Origin: Acholeplasmatales bacterium | GTDB lineage: Bacteria > Bacillota_I > Bacilli_A > Izemoplasmatales > Izemoplasmataceae | DNA: 53,959 nt | Assembly: GCA_007694145.1 (NCBI GenBank) | Contig: RECF01000067.1 | Coordinates: 1 to 53,959 of the forward strand | Direction of reading: 5' to 3' | Part shown: positions 8,853 through 17,155 of the stretch, piece by piece | Layout: each line of letters begins with the position of its first letter | Position numbering within the stretch: the first letter of the stretch is position 1 | The notes under the pieces: model-generated | Seen by the model: only the letters and a program-made list of their open reading frames with translations | What the model was told of the DNA's origin: nothing | Database searches by the model: none | Position numbers and translations under genes: made by a program

Positions 8853-9767
8853 ATGATGGAAACATTCAAGCTTGATGGCACACAAGGGGCCCTCATACAA
8901 GGTTACTGCCTACAACCGAATAAGAAACCGGTTAAAGTACTGCACATTTTGCACGGCATGGGCGAACACGCACAGCGTTATGAAACGTTTGCCCGGGCCA
9001 TGACCGAACACGGCATTGCCGTCTATGCGCACGACCATCGCGCCCACGGTCAAAGCTTGATGCCGGCTCAAACCGTCGGGATCTTGTCTGGTGCGGACAG
9101 TCTTGAAACGATTGTAGACGACGTTGAAATCGTCCAAGATTACATCCGCCAAAACCATCCCGATGTGACGGTCATGATGCTTGGACACAGTATGGGTTCA
9201 GTCATTTTACGTGCGTATCTTGAGCAGACGTCCCGAACGTTTGACCGCATCGTGATTATGGGTTCACCCCCTTACTACGGGGCAGTCTACACCAAAATGA
9301 TGCGTTTGCTCGGCAAGGTGATGGCAACTCGAAAAAAACCGACAGCCCGCCACGACAAACTTGCCGATTTACTGAATGATGGTTTGATCAAGAAGATTCC
9401 CCATGCCCAAACGGCCTTCGATTGGCTGAGTTATGATCAGGCGAATGTGAAAGCCTATGAAGAAGATCCCGCCTGTGGTTATGCCTACAATGCCCCGTTC
9501 TACCTGTCGTTTTTCGCCTTGCTTGACCGGGTGAACAGCCGCCGCTGCATCGCCATGCAACCACCGGTACCGACCTTGCTCATTTGTGGCGCGGACGACC
9601 CGCTGAATCCCAGTGACAAGACCTTGACGCAGCTGTCCATCCGCTACCGCCAAGCCCATCCCGACATGACGCTTGAGGTGATCTCCGTTTCTCGGGCCCG
9701 CCATGAAGTTCTCAACGAGCTGAATAAGGCGGATACCTTTACCAAACTGGCGCAGTTCTTCGCGTGA
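8853..9767 (+). CDS. alpha/beta hydrolase, monoacylglycerol lipase/lysophospholipase type
   Basis: 304-residue serine hydrolase. It has the oxyanion-hole segment HGMGEHAQRY, the nucleophile elbow GHSMGS, an acid residue in LLICGADDPLNPS and a catalytic His in RARHEVLNE, in the expected order. HGxxEH plus GHSMG is typical of the monoglyceride lipase/lysophospholipase group, so the likely substrate is a lipid ester at the membrane. AAGGAGG at 8838-8844 selects ATG 8853 (8856 is a second ATG). The frame is open further upstream but without a ribosome site. Its stop overlaps the start of the regulator gene, suggesting co-expression. Confidence 0.85.
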   Translation: MMETFKLDGTQGALIQGYCLQPNKKPVKVLHILHGMGEHAQRYETFARAMTEHGIAVYAHDHRAHGQSLMPAQTVGILSGADSLETIVDDVEIVQDYIRQNHPDVTVMMLGHSMGSVILRAYLEQTSRTFDRIVIMGSPPYYGAVYTKMMRLLGKVMATRKKPTARHDKLADLLNDGLIKKIPHAQTAFDWLSYDQANVKAYEEDPACGYAYNAPFYLSFFALLDRVNSRRCIAMQPPVPTLLICGADDPLNPSDKTLTQLSIRYRQAHPDMTLEVISVSRARHEVLNELNKADTFTKLAQFFA

Positions 9768-11038
9768 AGACAAACCACCAAGCGCTTGGCCTTCACGAGG
9801 ATAACTTGAAAATCCTCGGTCACCAGCTCAAACAAGTTCGTCTCAAACGGGATTACTCATTGCGCGGTATGGCCCGGGCGATGCATCTTTCACCCTCTGT
9901 CATTGCCGACATCGAAGAAGGCCGCCGTATCACGACATGCGACGTGCTTGCACAGATGTTTGGCCATCTTAACATGGTATTTTTACATGACCCTATCTTA
10001 ATCAAAGCGGCCATCGCGGATTGCAAACTGTATCACGAAGCCCTTTATCATCGCAACCATGATTTTGCGACAGAAATTTATGCACGTCTTGAAGCGGTGA
10101 CCCCCTCACTTGAACACTCACCCTTGCTCGTTGAGATGCAGTGGGTACGTGTCGCCCACAAGTTTTTTGTTAAAGCGGACTACGATTTGACACAACTTGA
10201 AGCCTATACGTCTTACATCCAATACTTTTCCGAAGAGCAAACCCAGCGCTATTACTTTTTGCTCGGTTATGCCTATCTCTATCAAGATGCACCGGAAACA
10301 GGCTTTGCCTATTTGATGAAAGCGCGGCAGTTTACCGCTAACAACCGACTGTATGGCATGACTTTGACACGGTTGGCCGAACTGCACCAATACCGTCATG
10401 AGTTGTATCAAGCCATTGAGACAAGTCGGCTGGCCAGTAAGATCCATGCCGAGAATGCCAACGTGTATGAAAAGTTTGAATCGGACTGGCGTCTTGCGAG
10501 AAACCTGATTGAGGTGGGCAGCAACGATGAAGCCCGTATTTTGATTACCCATATGGAAGCGAGTCTGTTGGTGAACTCCGAGGAAAACGGCTGGGTGCTC
10601 TCCCATGTACGCTTTTTGCGTGCGCTAGCGGAGTATATGATTGGCCATGCCGAGGGTGCTTTGCGTGTTATGGCGCAACATGACGACATGCTCAACTTGG
10701 AGTATGGCCGGTTTTTTCATGCGCTTGTGCTGGACACCTTGGGGCGCACCACCGAAGCCTTAGCTACGTTGAAACAACAGCTTGCAGACCACCCTGATTC
10801 AACAAGTGTATTCAAGGATTTAGCTGTCTACTTCATGCATTACCTGGACAAGGAAACCCAGGTCTCTGAGTTTGAAGCCCATCTGGAACCGTTTTTGAAT
10901 AAGCCTAACAAGATTCCGAGCCCATTCATATACCACTGGGTTCTTGATTGTGCTGTGCGTTTTCTTGAAGGGCGCGGTGAAATAGCCAAAGCGTTTGAAA
11001 TTGCGAAACATGCACTCGCCAATCGAACCTTCTATTAG
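9764..11038 (+). CDS. XRE-type HTH regulator with TPR-like C-terminus (copy 1)
   Basis: 424-residue predicted transcription factor. Residues about 20-75 form an XRE helix-turn-helix (QVRLKRDYSLRGMARAMHLS ... IEEGRR). The rest is helical with TPR-like repeats, the architecture of Rgg/PlcR/PrgX-type regulators that bind short peptides. GTG 9764 overlaps the preceding stop but has no clear ribosome site. TTG 9806, preceded by ACGAGG, is an equally plausible start and would shorten the protein by 14 residues before the HTH. A palindrome and short transcription unit lie directly downstream. Two similar genes occur within 10 kb. Whether it senses a peptide is inference. Confidence 0.82.
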   Translation: MKTNHQALGLHEDNLKILGHQLKQVRLKRDYSLRGMARAMHLSPSVIADIEEGRRITTCDVLAQMFGHLNMVFLHDPILIKAAIADCKLYHEALYHRNHDFATEIYARLEAVTPSLEHSPLLVEMQWVRVAHKFFVKADYDLTQLEAYTSYIQYFSEEQTQRYYFLLGYAYLYQDAPETGFAYLMKARQFTANNRLYGMTLTRLAELHQYRHELYQAIETSRLASKIHAENANVYEKFESDWRLARNLIEVGSNDEARILITHMEASLLVNSEENGWVLSHVRFLRALAEYMIGHAEGALRVMAQHDDMLNLEYGRFFHALVLDTLGRTTEALATLKQQLADHPDSTSVFKDLAVYFMHYLDKETQVSEFEAHLEPFLNKPNKIPSPFIYHWVLDCAVRFLEGRGEIAKAFEIAKHALANRTFY

Positions 11039-11093
11039 TGGACAATAAATTATTTTATACCACTTAAGATGATAAATAAACAACATGTAAAGT

Positions 11094-11110
11094 GACAAGT
11101 GGTACTTGTC
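11094..11110. promoter_or_regulatory. perfect palindrome GACAAGT-GGT-ACTTGTC, operator candidate
   Basis: Seven-base arms around GGT, overlapping the -35 hexamer of the promoter at 11106-11134 and lying 56 bases after the XRE-TPR gene. The half-site GACAAGT recurs at 11270-11276 in the -35 region of the tdh promoter. A natural binding site for the adjacent regulator, by inference. Confidence 0.6.
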
Positions 11111-11134
11111 TTATGGTTTCATATGATGGATAAT
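11106..11134 (+). promoter_or_regulatory. promoter of a short transcription unit
   Basis: TTGTCT (11106-11111), 17-base spacer, GATAAT (11129-11134). It drives no recognised gene before the terminator at 11227. Confidence 0.6.
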
Positions 11135-11140
11135 AGCGTT

Positions 11141-11254
11141 GTTAGCGGATTAGGGTTAGCGTGCAAGTTTGGGAAGGCTTGTCCAAGGGGTAGCACCAAT
11201 TCGTAACTTAAGTTTTTCTTTGAAACAGTCACCTGGAAACGGGTGACTTTTTCT
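11141..11254 (+). ncRNA. candidate small RNA or peptide transcript
   Basis: About 115 bases lie between a promoter-like pair and a strong terminator with no conserved gene inside. One tiny frame begins at GTG 11161, preceded by AGGG, and encodes ten residues (MQVWEGLSKG). The unit could therefore be a small RNA or the gene of a short signal peptide for the adjacent XRE-TPR regulator. Only the promoter, operator and terminator are directly supported. Confidence 0.4.
11227..11254 (+). terminator. terminator of the short unit
   Basis: AGTCACC (11227-11233) pairs with GGTGACT (11242-11248), followed by TTTTTCTT. Confidence 0.75.
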
Positions 11255-11267
11255 TGTGTAACGTTTT

Positions 11268-11317
11268 TTGACAAGTTTCGAAATACCCCTTATCATAGCC
11301 GATGATTATGGTATAAT
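11268..11317 (+). promoter_or_regulatory. two overlapping promoters of the threonine-degradation operon
   Basis: P1: TTGACA (11268-11273), 17-base spacer, TATCAT (11291-11296). P2: extended -10 TGGTATAAT with TATAAT at 11312-11317 and no good -35. The -35 of P1 contains the half-site GACAAGT found in the palindrome at 11094. Confidence 0.7.
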
Positions 11318-11364
11318 GAGTGTGATGTAAGCGTTATACTAATCTTGTCTTCAAGGAGCTGACC

Positions 11365-12447
11365 ATGACTTACGATGCGATTCCTGAAACACTGAACATG
11401 ATGGCGGTTGTCAAAGACCGACCAGAGAAAGGCTTCTCCTACGTCGCCCGAACACTTGATACGCACCTCAAGAAAGGCGAGGTGCTCGTCAAGGTACTCA
11501 CAGCCTCTTTTTGCGGTACCGATCACCACATTTACGCGTACGACGACTGGGCGCGCAACCGACTCAAGTTACCGCTTGTTGTCGGTCACGAGTTTAGCGG
11601 TGAAATCATCAAGCTTGCGCCCGATGTGACACGGGTCAAACTCGGCGATATCATCAGTGCCGAAACACACATCATCTGCGATACATGCGAATTTTGCTTA
11701 CGCGGTGACGGTCACATTTGTGAAAACACCAAAATTATCGGTGTGGATACCGACGGCTGCTTCGCCCGCTACATCAAGATGCCAGCGGCGAACTGCTTTG
11801 TGAACAGCAAAGATGTCGATCCATTGTTGTTGTCGGTGCAAGAACCCCTAGGTAATGCTGTCCACACGCTGCATCATTTCGAGATTCGCGACAAGACCGT
11901 CGCCATTGTCGGCTGTGGTCCAATCGGGCTCATGGGCGTCGATGTGGCCCGAGCCTATGGTGCGAAGACGATCATCGCCATTGAAATCAACGATTTCCGT
12001 CGCAACCTTGCAAAGACACTTGGCGCCGATCATGTGGTCAACCCACGTGAAGAAGACGTCATTCGTCGTGTCCTTGAGCTGACCGACGGCAAAGGCGTCG
12101 ATGTTGTTGGCGAGTTCAGCGGCAACAAAACGGCTATCGAACAATGTTTCAAATACTGCAAGGCGGGCGGTGGCGTCAGTTTGCTTGGCATTCCCTCTGA
12201 ACCCATCACCCTCGACCTCGCCGAGGACATTGTTTTCAAAGGCCTCAACATCTATGGTGTAGTCGGTCGGAAAATCTATGATACTTGGTATGAAGTCAAA
12301 CGGCTCATCGACAGCAACCAACTCCGCCTAGACCAAATCATCACCCACACGATGCCGCTCAAAGATATCAATAAAGCGGCGGAAATCATGGGCAGCGGGA
12401 ACTGTGGAAAAATCGTGCTGTTGCCTGGAGATGCGCTCGATGGCTAA
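11365..12447 (+). CDS. tdh: L-threonine 3-dehydrogenase
   Basis: Zinc-dependent medium-chain dehydrogenase of 360 residues that oxidises L-threonine to 2-amino-3-ketobutyrate with NAD+. Catalytic zinc site: CGTDHHIY and GHEFSGE. Structural zinc site: four cysteines in [16 protein letters not shown]. Rossmann motif: GCGPIGLMG, with the NAD-selecting acidic residue in IAIEIN. The C-terminal [13 protein letters not shown] segment resembles Tdh of enteric bacteria. The next gene encodes the partner enzyme Kbl and its start lies within the end of this gene, which supports threonine as substrate over other polyols. AAGGAG precedes ATG. Confidence 0.92.
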   Translation: MTYDAIPETLNMMAVVKDRPEKGFSYVARTLDTHLKKGEVLVKVLTASFCGTDHHIYAYDDWARNRLKLPLVVGHEFSGEIIKLAPDVTRVKLGDIISAETHIICDTCEFCLRGDGHICENTKIIGVDTDGCFARYIKMPAANCFVNSKDVDPLLLSVQEPLGNAVHTLHHFEIRDKTVAIVGCGPIGLMGVDVARAYGAKTIIAIEINDFRRNLAKTLGADHVVNPREEDVIRRVLELTDGKGVDVVGEFSGNKTAIEQCFKYCKAGGGVSLLGIPSEPITLDLAEDIVFKGLNIYGVVGRKIYDTWYEVKRLIDSNQLRLDQIITHTMPLKDINKAAEIMGSGNCGKIVLLPGDALDG

Positions 12448-13621
12448 ACTGGATTATATCGAACAGTGGGTTGCCACACTCAAAGACGAAGGCGTCTTTC
12501 GCACCTTGCCGGTGCTAGAAGGACCTTGCGATGCACACATTCGCCTAGGCGGCCGTGACATCATCAATCTTTCAAGCAACAACTATCTGGGTCTTGCCAA
12601 TCATCCTCGTCTCAAAGCGGCCGCCACAGAAGCGATCGCGCAGTATGGGGTCGGTGCGGGCAGTGTCCGGACCATCGTTGGAAACAGCATCCTGCTTGAG
12701 AGGCTTGAATCGACCTTGGCCGCCTTCAAAGAAGAAGAAGCCGTGATTTGTTTTCAATCGGGACTAAATTGTAACATCGGTACCATTCAGGCCATTGTCG
12801 ACAAAGGGGATTTGATTGTCAGCGATGCTTTGAACCATGCCTCCATCATTGATGGTGTCCGACTTTCAAAGGCAGATAAGGCGGTCTACCGCCACAATGA
12901 CATGGCCCATCTTGAGGACATACTCAAGACGCGACGTGCGGACTATCGGAACGTTTTGATTATTACCGACGGGGTGTTTTCGATGGATGGCGATCTCGCG
13001 TTGCTACCTGACATCGTGCGTTTAGCCAAGCACTATGACGCCCTGACGTATGTCGACGATGCGCACGGCTCTGGCGTCCTCGGTCGCAGTGGCCGGGGCA
13101 CGGTCGATCACTTTGGCTTACATGGTGAAATCGACTTTATTATTGGCACCTTGTCAAAAGCCATTGGCGTGGTTGGCGGTTATGTGGCCACTAAGCAGTC
13201 GGTCAAGGACTGGCTCTTGCATCGTGCTAGACCGTTGCTCTTTTCCACCGCGCCTCCCCCTGCAGCGACTGCCGCAACCATTACGGCGGTAGAAATGTTA
13301 ATGGAAAGTGAAGCCTATACCCAAAAACTGTGGGAAAATGCCCGTTATTTCAAGGCCGGCCTTGAAAAACTGGGGTTTGACATCGGTATCAGCCAAACAC
13401 CCATCACACCGGTGATGATTGGCGCGGAAGCGCAAACGATGGCTTTTTCGAAAGCGTTGCTTGAAGCCGGTGTCTTTGTATCAGGGATCGTTTTTCCAAC
13501 CGTACCCAAAGGACGCGGGCGTGTCCGGGCCATGGTCAGTGCCGCCCATACACGCGATGACCTTGACCAAGCGATTGATGTCTTTGCCAAGGTGGGCAAA
13601 ACACTGGGTGTTATCGCGTGA
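12440..13621 (+). CDS. kbl: glycine C-acetyltransferase (2-amino-3-ketobutyrate CoA ligase)
   Basis: PLP-dependent alpha-oxoamine synthase of 393 residues that cleaves 2-amino-3-ketobutyrate with CoA to glycine and acetyl-CoA, completing threonine degradation. Visible family motifs are [12 protein letters not shown], the Asp motif [12 protein letters not shown], and the PLP lysine in [16 protein letters not shown] 12440 follows GGAG at 12427-12430. An ATG 12 codons earlier lacks a ribosome site. The start overlaps tdh by eight bases, so translation is coupled. Related 8-amino-7-oxononanoate synthases (BioF) are similar, but the tdh partner decides the call. Confidence 0.92.
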   Translation: MAKLDYIEQWVATLKDEGVFRTLPVLEGPCDAHIRLGGRDIINLSSNNYLGLANHPRLKAAATEAIAQYGVGAGSVRTIVGNSILLERLESTLAAFKEEEAVICFQSGLNCNIGTIQAIVDKGDLIVSDALNHASIIDGVRLSKADKAVYRHNDMAHLEDILKTRRADYRNVLIITDGVFSMDGDLALLPDIVRLAKHYDALTYVDDAHGSGVLGRSGRGTVDHFGLHGEIDFIIGTLSKAIGVVGGYVATKQSVKDWLLHRARPLLFSTAPPPAATAATITAVEMLMESEAYTQKLWENARYFKAGLEKLGFDIGISQTPITPVMIGAEAQTMAFSKALLEAGVFVSGIVFPTVPKGRGRVRAMVSAAHTRDDLDQAIDVFAKVGKTLGVIA

Positions 13622-14580
13622 TGCGGATTGCGAGACATCCCGGTTATCTGATTCTTACCGTGTTTGCCCTCATCCTGACCGGGGTGACCGCCATCAATAT
13701 TGCCATCGTGCAGCGTCCCCTCTTTCCGCTCTTTGCCGTTTTGGCCGCCTTGGCGGTTTATGTGATGATTCGCACGTATCGAACCGATGTCCATGCGCAG
13801 CCAGCAACCGTGCGCACATGGCATGCGCTAGGCACCGAAAGCTTAGCTGTTTTCGGTGGGGCCGTGCTGACGTATGCACTCCATTGCAATACGCCACTTG
13901 ATGTCGTCTTGTCGACTGGCTTAGTCGGGACGCTGGTGGCACTCTTTTTCAAGCGTGTCCAGGTACCGGCTTACTGTGGTGCTTTTGTGGGTATGAGTAG
14001 TCCGCTCCTTTTGGGGTGGGGGCCGTTCTTGCTTGCGGCTGTGCTCGCGGCACTCATCTTTGTCATCGTCAAGGATACATACAACGGTTTTGGCGGTAAA
14101 CTTGGGACCATCGCTTTTGCCGGAGCTTTTGTGGCGGGGATGGTGCTTCGCTCGCCGTTTCTTGAGGGCAACCGGTTTACAGTCGTTGAGAGCTTATGGG
14201 TGATTGGCGTTAGCATCGTCTCGGCTTTGATGACATATTGGGTGAATATTCGCTTGCGTCAAGGGCCGGTGCTTGCGAGTGCGTTTGTCGGACTCTATTT
14301 AGGGGCGCTTTTGATTCTGTTACCTGCATTGCCTTCAGCGTTGCCGGTCGTTGCGATGGGTGCGACGTTTGTGGGCATGAGCAGCTATGAACGGTTGCCT
14401 GGTGCGATGATTGTTGCAATGGCTGGAGGTTTGTTTGGACTGTTGTTCATTTTCAGTGCCCCATACTTCAACGGTGCAGGGGGAAAACTCGGGACCATGG
14501 CATTCATCAGTACACTCGCCTTGGCTGGGCTCAACCTGACCGCAAAAAGCGCTTGGCAGCGGCTCAAAACCACATCATAA
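13621..14580 (+). CDS. polytopic membrane protein with internal duplication, function unknown
   Basis: 319-residue protein with about nine or ten hydrophobic segments, not recognised. It has two similar halves: AFVGMSSPLLLGWGPF followed by GGKLGTIAFAGAF, and later TFVGMSSYERLPG followed by GGKLGTMAFISTLAL. The repeat suggests a transporter- or channel-like fold from gene duplication. ATG 13621 shares its A with the kbl stop codon, so it is translated with the threonine-degradation genes. A role in export or uptake of a pathway metabolite is possible but only inferred from position. Confidence 0.65.
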   Translation: MRIARHPGYLILTVFALILTGVTAINIAIVQRPLFPLFAVLAALAVYVMIRTYRTDVHAQPATVRTWHALGTESLAVFGGAVLTYALHCNTPLDVVLSTGLVGTLVALFFKRVQVPAYCGAFVGMSSPLLLGWGPFLLAAVLAALIFVIVKDTYNGFGGKLGTIAFAGAFVAGMVLRSPFLEGNRFTVVESLWVIGVSIVSALMTYWVNIRLRQGPVLASAFVGLYLGALLILLPALPSALPVVAMGATFVGMSSYERLPGAMIVAMAGGLFGLLFIFSAPYFNGAGGKLGTMAFISTLALAGLNLTAKSAWQRLKTTS

Positions 14581-14582
14581 AA

Positions 14583-14612
14583 CAAGCCCTGAACAGCTGT
14601 TCAGGGCTTTGT
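14583..14612 (+). terminator. terminator after the tdh-kbl unit
   Basis: Near-perfect inverted repeat AAGCCCTGAACAG/CTGTTCAGGGCTT (14584-14609). The T-run is short, so termination may be partial. Confidence 0.55.
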
Positions 14613-14650
14613 GAATTCGCAGTGAAATCACAATGACGGGAGGTGTTTTC

Positions 14651-17155
14651 ATGGTCATGAATCAAACTGAAATCCATGAAGCATGGCGAAAGGGCACGGT
14701 CATCCGGTTCCGCTATGGTCAGCGGTTGGCCACGGCAAAGTTCTATGCAGGACGTGTGGTACAACTGTTTCCGTCCCAAGACAAAGTGCGCCTCGTTTTA
14801 TGTGATTTAAAGACGGTCAAGCCACTCATTGATGATGTAGGCGCGTCGCAGACATTCACGTTTTCCTTGACCGCGATGCATGACGTTGAAAGCATGCCTT
14901 GGCTCACATGGCCCATGGCATCCATTGAGGCATCGCCAGTTGAACCGATGCCTGCGAAAACTTGCGAAGCAGCATGGTTCGCCCCGTTATATGCCAAGTC
15001 CCGCTATCAAACCGTCGATGCGCTTAAGCCCCTGTCACTTCTAGATGGGAAAGCGGCACGGTGTCATGTCTACCGCAATCGGTTGTCTGTCATTGTCTTG
15101 GGGGTGACGCAGCCTATCTATTCTGAAGTTTTGCGTTATGACCTTGTTGAGGGCACCTGGCAGGTTAGCGGGACCATGCTTCATGCCGAGCAGCCGCTTT
15201 ATCGCTATTTTAAACGACTTCCCACCCGCGATGCCCATCCTGAAGACGCGGTCACATTTTTGAAACAACACGCGCGAACCGATATCGAGTGTGATGACAC
15301 AGCGCGGTGGCTTATTGAGCATCGCAATATACCAGCCCGTGATCATGACCGTCTTAAAACATTGTTTGACGCGGGAGAGGGCAACCGGCCTTTTGCAACG
15401 TTTTCCGGACTGCGTAATACCTGGCAACGTGGGCGGCGGGCTGTCCTTCTGCCGGTATTGCCAAACCGCTTCAATCTGCGTGTCATGCACGCAGTTCATG
15501 AAGGTTTCAAAGGACCCGTGACGCTGGTTAAATCATCGCTTGATCTCCTTGCAAAGGACATGGTGGATCTGTTTGTCCTCACTGCGCTCATGAGCGATAC
15601 CCGCGTGCTTGTCATCGATGGCTCAGCCGGACTGGATTTGACACCTTGGCCTGGCATCATGCGACTGGGGCAGGCAGAAACCATCATCGCCGACCTCGAC
15701 GTGCCCGCGCACCGCCATAACCGTGACGCGTGCCCGTTGACTGAACTGCCAGAGGACGTTTTTACGGCGCTTGAAACGGGCGATCTTTGGGCAAGAGAAG
15801 TCGCAGCCTTACAAGCCTATGAACACCATGCGCTCAGTCGCGGTCTATTCCATGAAAGCATTCGCCTGCAGACGCGACTCAGTGAAGCGTATCAACGGGT
15901 TCCAGTCGTGCCGGTATCGTCTTGGCTTGATACCGATTTCACCGCGCAGGATTGGTTTGATACTTTATGCAAGTCAGCACGCAGGCGGCACATGAAACGG
16001 GCCCGTCATGGTTATGGTCCGCTGACCGAAGTATTTGAAGCTGTGCGAGAAGGCAATGTGACGCCGTTGCTCAAATCCTTGCGTGATCCGGCTTTTTTCC
16101 ACAAGTTCAAACACATTTTTCCGGTCTTGATTGTGCGCCATAGCGGCATACTGCCGTATGTCCGCCATGCATTTGATCATGTCGTTATGATCGATCCTGC
16201 GCCCACAGCGCTGACCGACTTGCTTTATGCTAACTGCCTGACCGTGGTTGAAACCGCATCACCCCGTTACAGGCATCCGGCGAAGACAGGGTTACCAGGC
16301 TATCATGCAGAACACTATGGCGACCTGTTTGGCGTACTCAAACACCAATCTTCAAACGGTGTCAAAGTTTTGTCGCGCGAGCGGACCCTTTGTGAGGTGC
16401 CTGTTCGGGTGCACCGTGTCGCCAATGAAACTGAAAGTGACCCACACCTTGCCAAACAAGAAGTCAAACAGTTGTTACACGTCTTCAAGACGCATCCCCA
16501 ACCGGGTGTTTTGCGGACGCCATTTAATGTGCAGCGTCAAGCTTTAAAAGCAAACCTTGGTCACGCTGTTGAAACACTTTATCACCCCGTGATCGGGCAA
16601 CCTTTATGGATTTCCTGGGTCATCCATCCTGCCATGCCGCAAAAAACATACGACTGGCTGAAAAACAACCCGCACATCTTGCGAACCCTTGCCTTGGCCG
16701 AGTCGATTGAATCATGGATTGATTTGGATGCACTCGATCGCCTGTCAGATGGTCAGGATGGGATTTACCATCATGTGCATCAGGGTGTCCATCCTGACAC
16801 CACATTGTATCGCTTACCACCGCTGACGCACGTGTTCAAAACACTGTTTACCGAGGATTTCGACATGTGGATGGCGCGGGATGTGCTTTTGCAGCAAATC
16901 AAAGGATTTGAACCCTTCGGATCATGGCAGGCACGCTATGTGTTCAGCGACGCATCTAAGAAGGTGCGTCTGATGGTGCTTGTTGATGAGGAAACACGCC
17001 CTTACGAGGCGCTGCTTACACTGCAAGCGAAAGCCAAAGCACACGGTGTGACGGTGCTGATTCTTTCTCCAGCGCAACAAGCCTTGTTCAATGAACACGT
17101 ACTTTGGATGCAACCATTGGGTTGGCTCAAGGCAGAACAGCAGGTGTCCGGATGA
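14651..17155 (+). CDS. degenerate SF1 helicase-like protein
   Basis: 834-residue protein that by eye follows the layout of large Bacilli SF1 (UPF1-like) helicases with a C-terminal nuclease-like domain, but the ATPase motifs are gone. Where Walker A (GPPGTGKT) is expected, residues about 288-300 read GPVTLVKSSLDLL. Where Walker B (DEAS) is expected, IDPAP occurs at 514-518. Motif III GDxxQLP is replaced by ETASPRYRHP. The later segment TPFNVQRQALKANL matches motif IV/TPYxxQ. The C-terminal 70 residues recall a decayed DUF2726-type fold. The frame is intact, so this is a kept protein, perhaps a scaffold or nucleic-acid binder. GGGAGGTG selects ATG 14651. It overlaps the next regulator gene. 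Confidence 0.55.
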   Translation: MVMNQTEIHEAWRKGTVIRFRYGQRLATAKFYAGRVVQLFPSQDKVRLVLCDLKTVKPLIDDVGASQTFTFSLTAMHDVESMPWLTWPMASIEASPVEPMPAKTCEAAWFAPLYAKSRYQTVDALKPLSLLDGKAARCHVYRNRLSVIVLGVTQPIYSEVLRYDLVEGTWQVSGTMLHAEQPLYRYFKRLPTRDAHPEDAVTFLKQHARTDIECDDTARWLIEHRNIPARDHDRLKTLFDAGEGNRPFATFSGLRNTWQRGRRAVLLPVLPNRFNLRVMHAVHEGFKGPVTLVKSSLDLLAKDMVDLFVLTALMSDTRVLVIDGSAGLDLTPWPGIMRLGQAETIIADLDVPAHRHNRDACPLTELPEDVFTALETGDLWAREVAALQAYEHHALSRGLFHESIRLQTRLSEAYQRVPVVPVSSWLDTDFTAQDWFDTLCKSARRRHMKRARHGYGPLTEVFEAVREGNVTPLLKSLRDPAFFHKFKHIFPVLIVRHSGILPYVRHAFDHVVMIDPAPTALTDLLYANCLTVVETASPRYRHPAKTGLPGYHAEHYGDLFGVLKHQSSNGVKVLSRERTLCEVPVRVHRVANETESDPHLAKQEVKQLLHVFKTHPQPGVLRTPFNVQRQALKANLGHAVETLYHPVIGQPLWISWVIHPAMPQKTYDWLKNNPHILRTLALAESIESWIDLDALDRLSDGQDGIYHHVHQGVHPDTTLYRLPPLTHVFKTLFTEDFDMWMARDVLLQQIKGFEPFGSWQARYVFSDASKKVRLMVLVDEETRPYEALLTLQAKAKAHGVTVLILSPAQQALFNEHVLWMQPLGWLKAEQQVSG

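Noticed and set aside
11126-11206. 26-residue frame starting at ATG 11126 with two cysteines
   Set aside because: Its start lies inside the -10 region of the promoter and has no ribosome site, so it would not be on that transcript.
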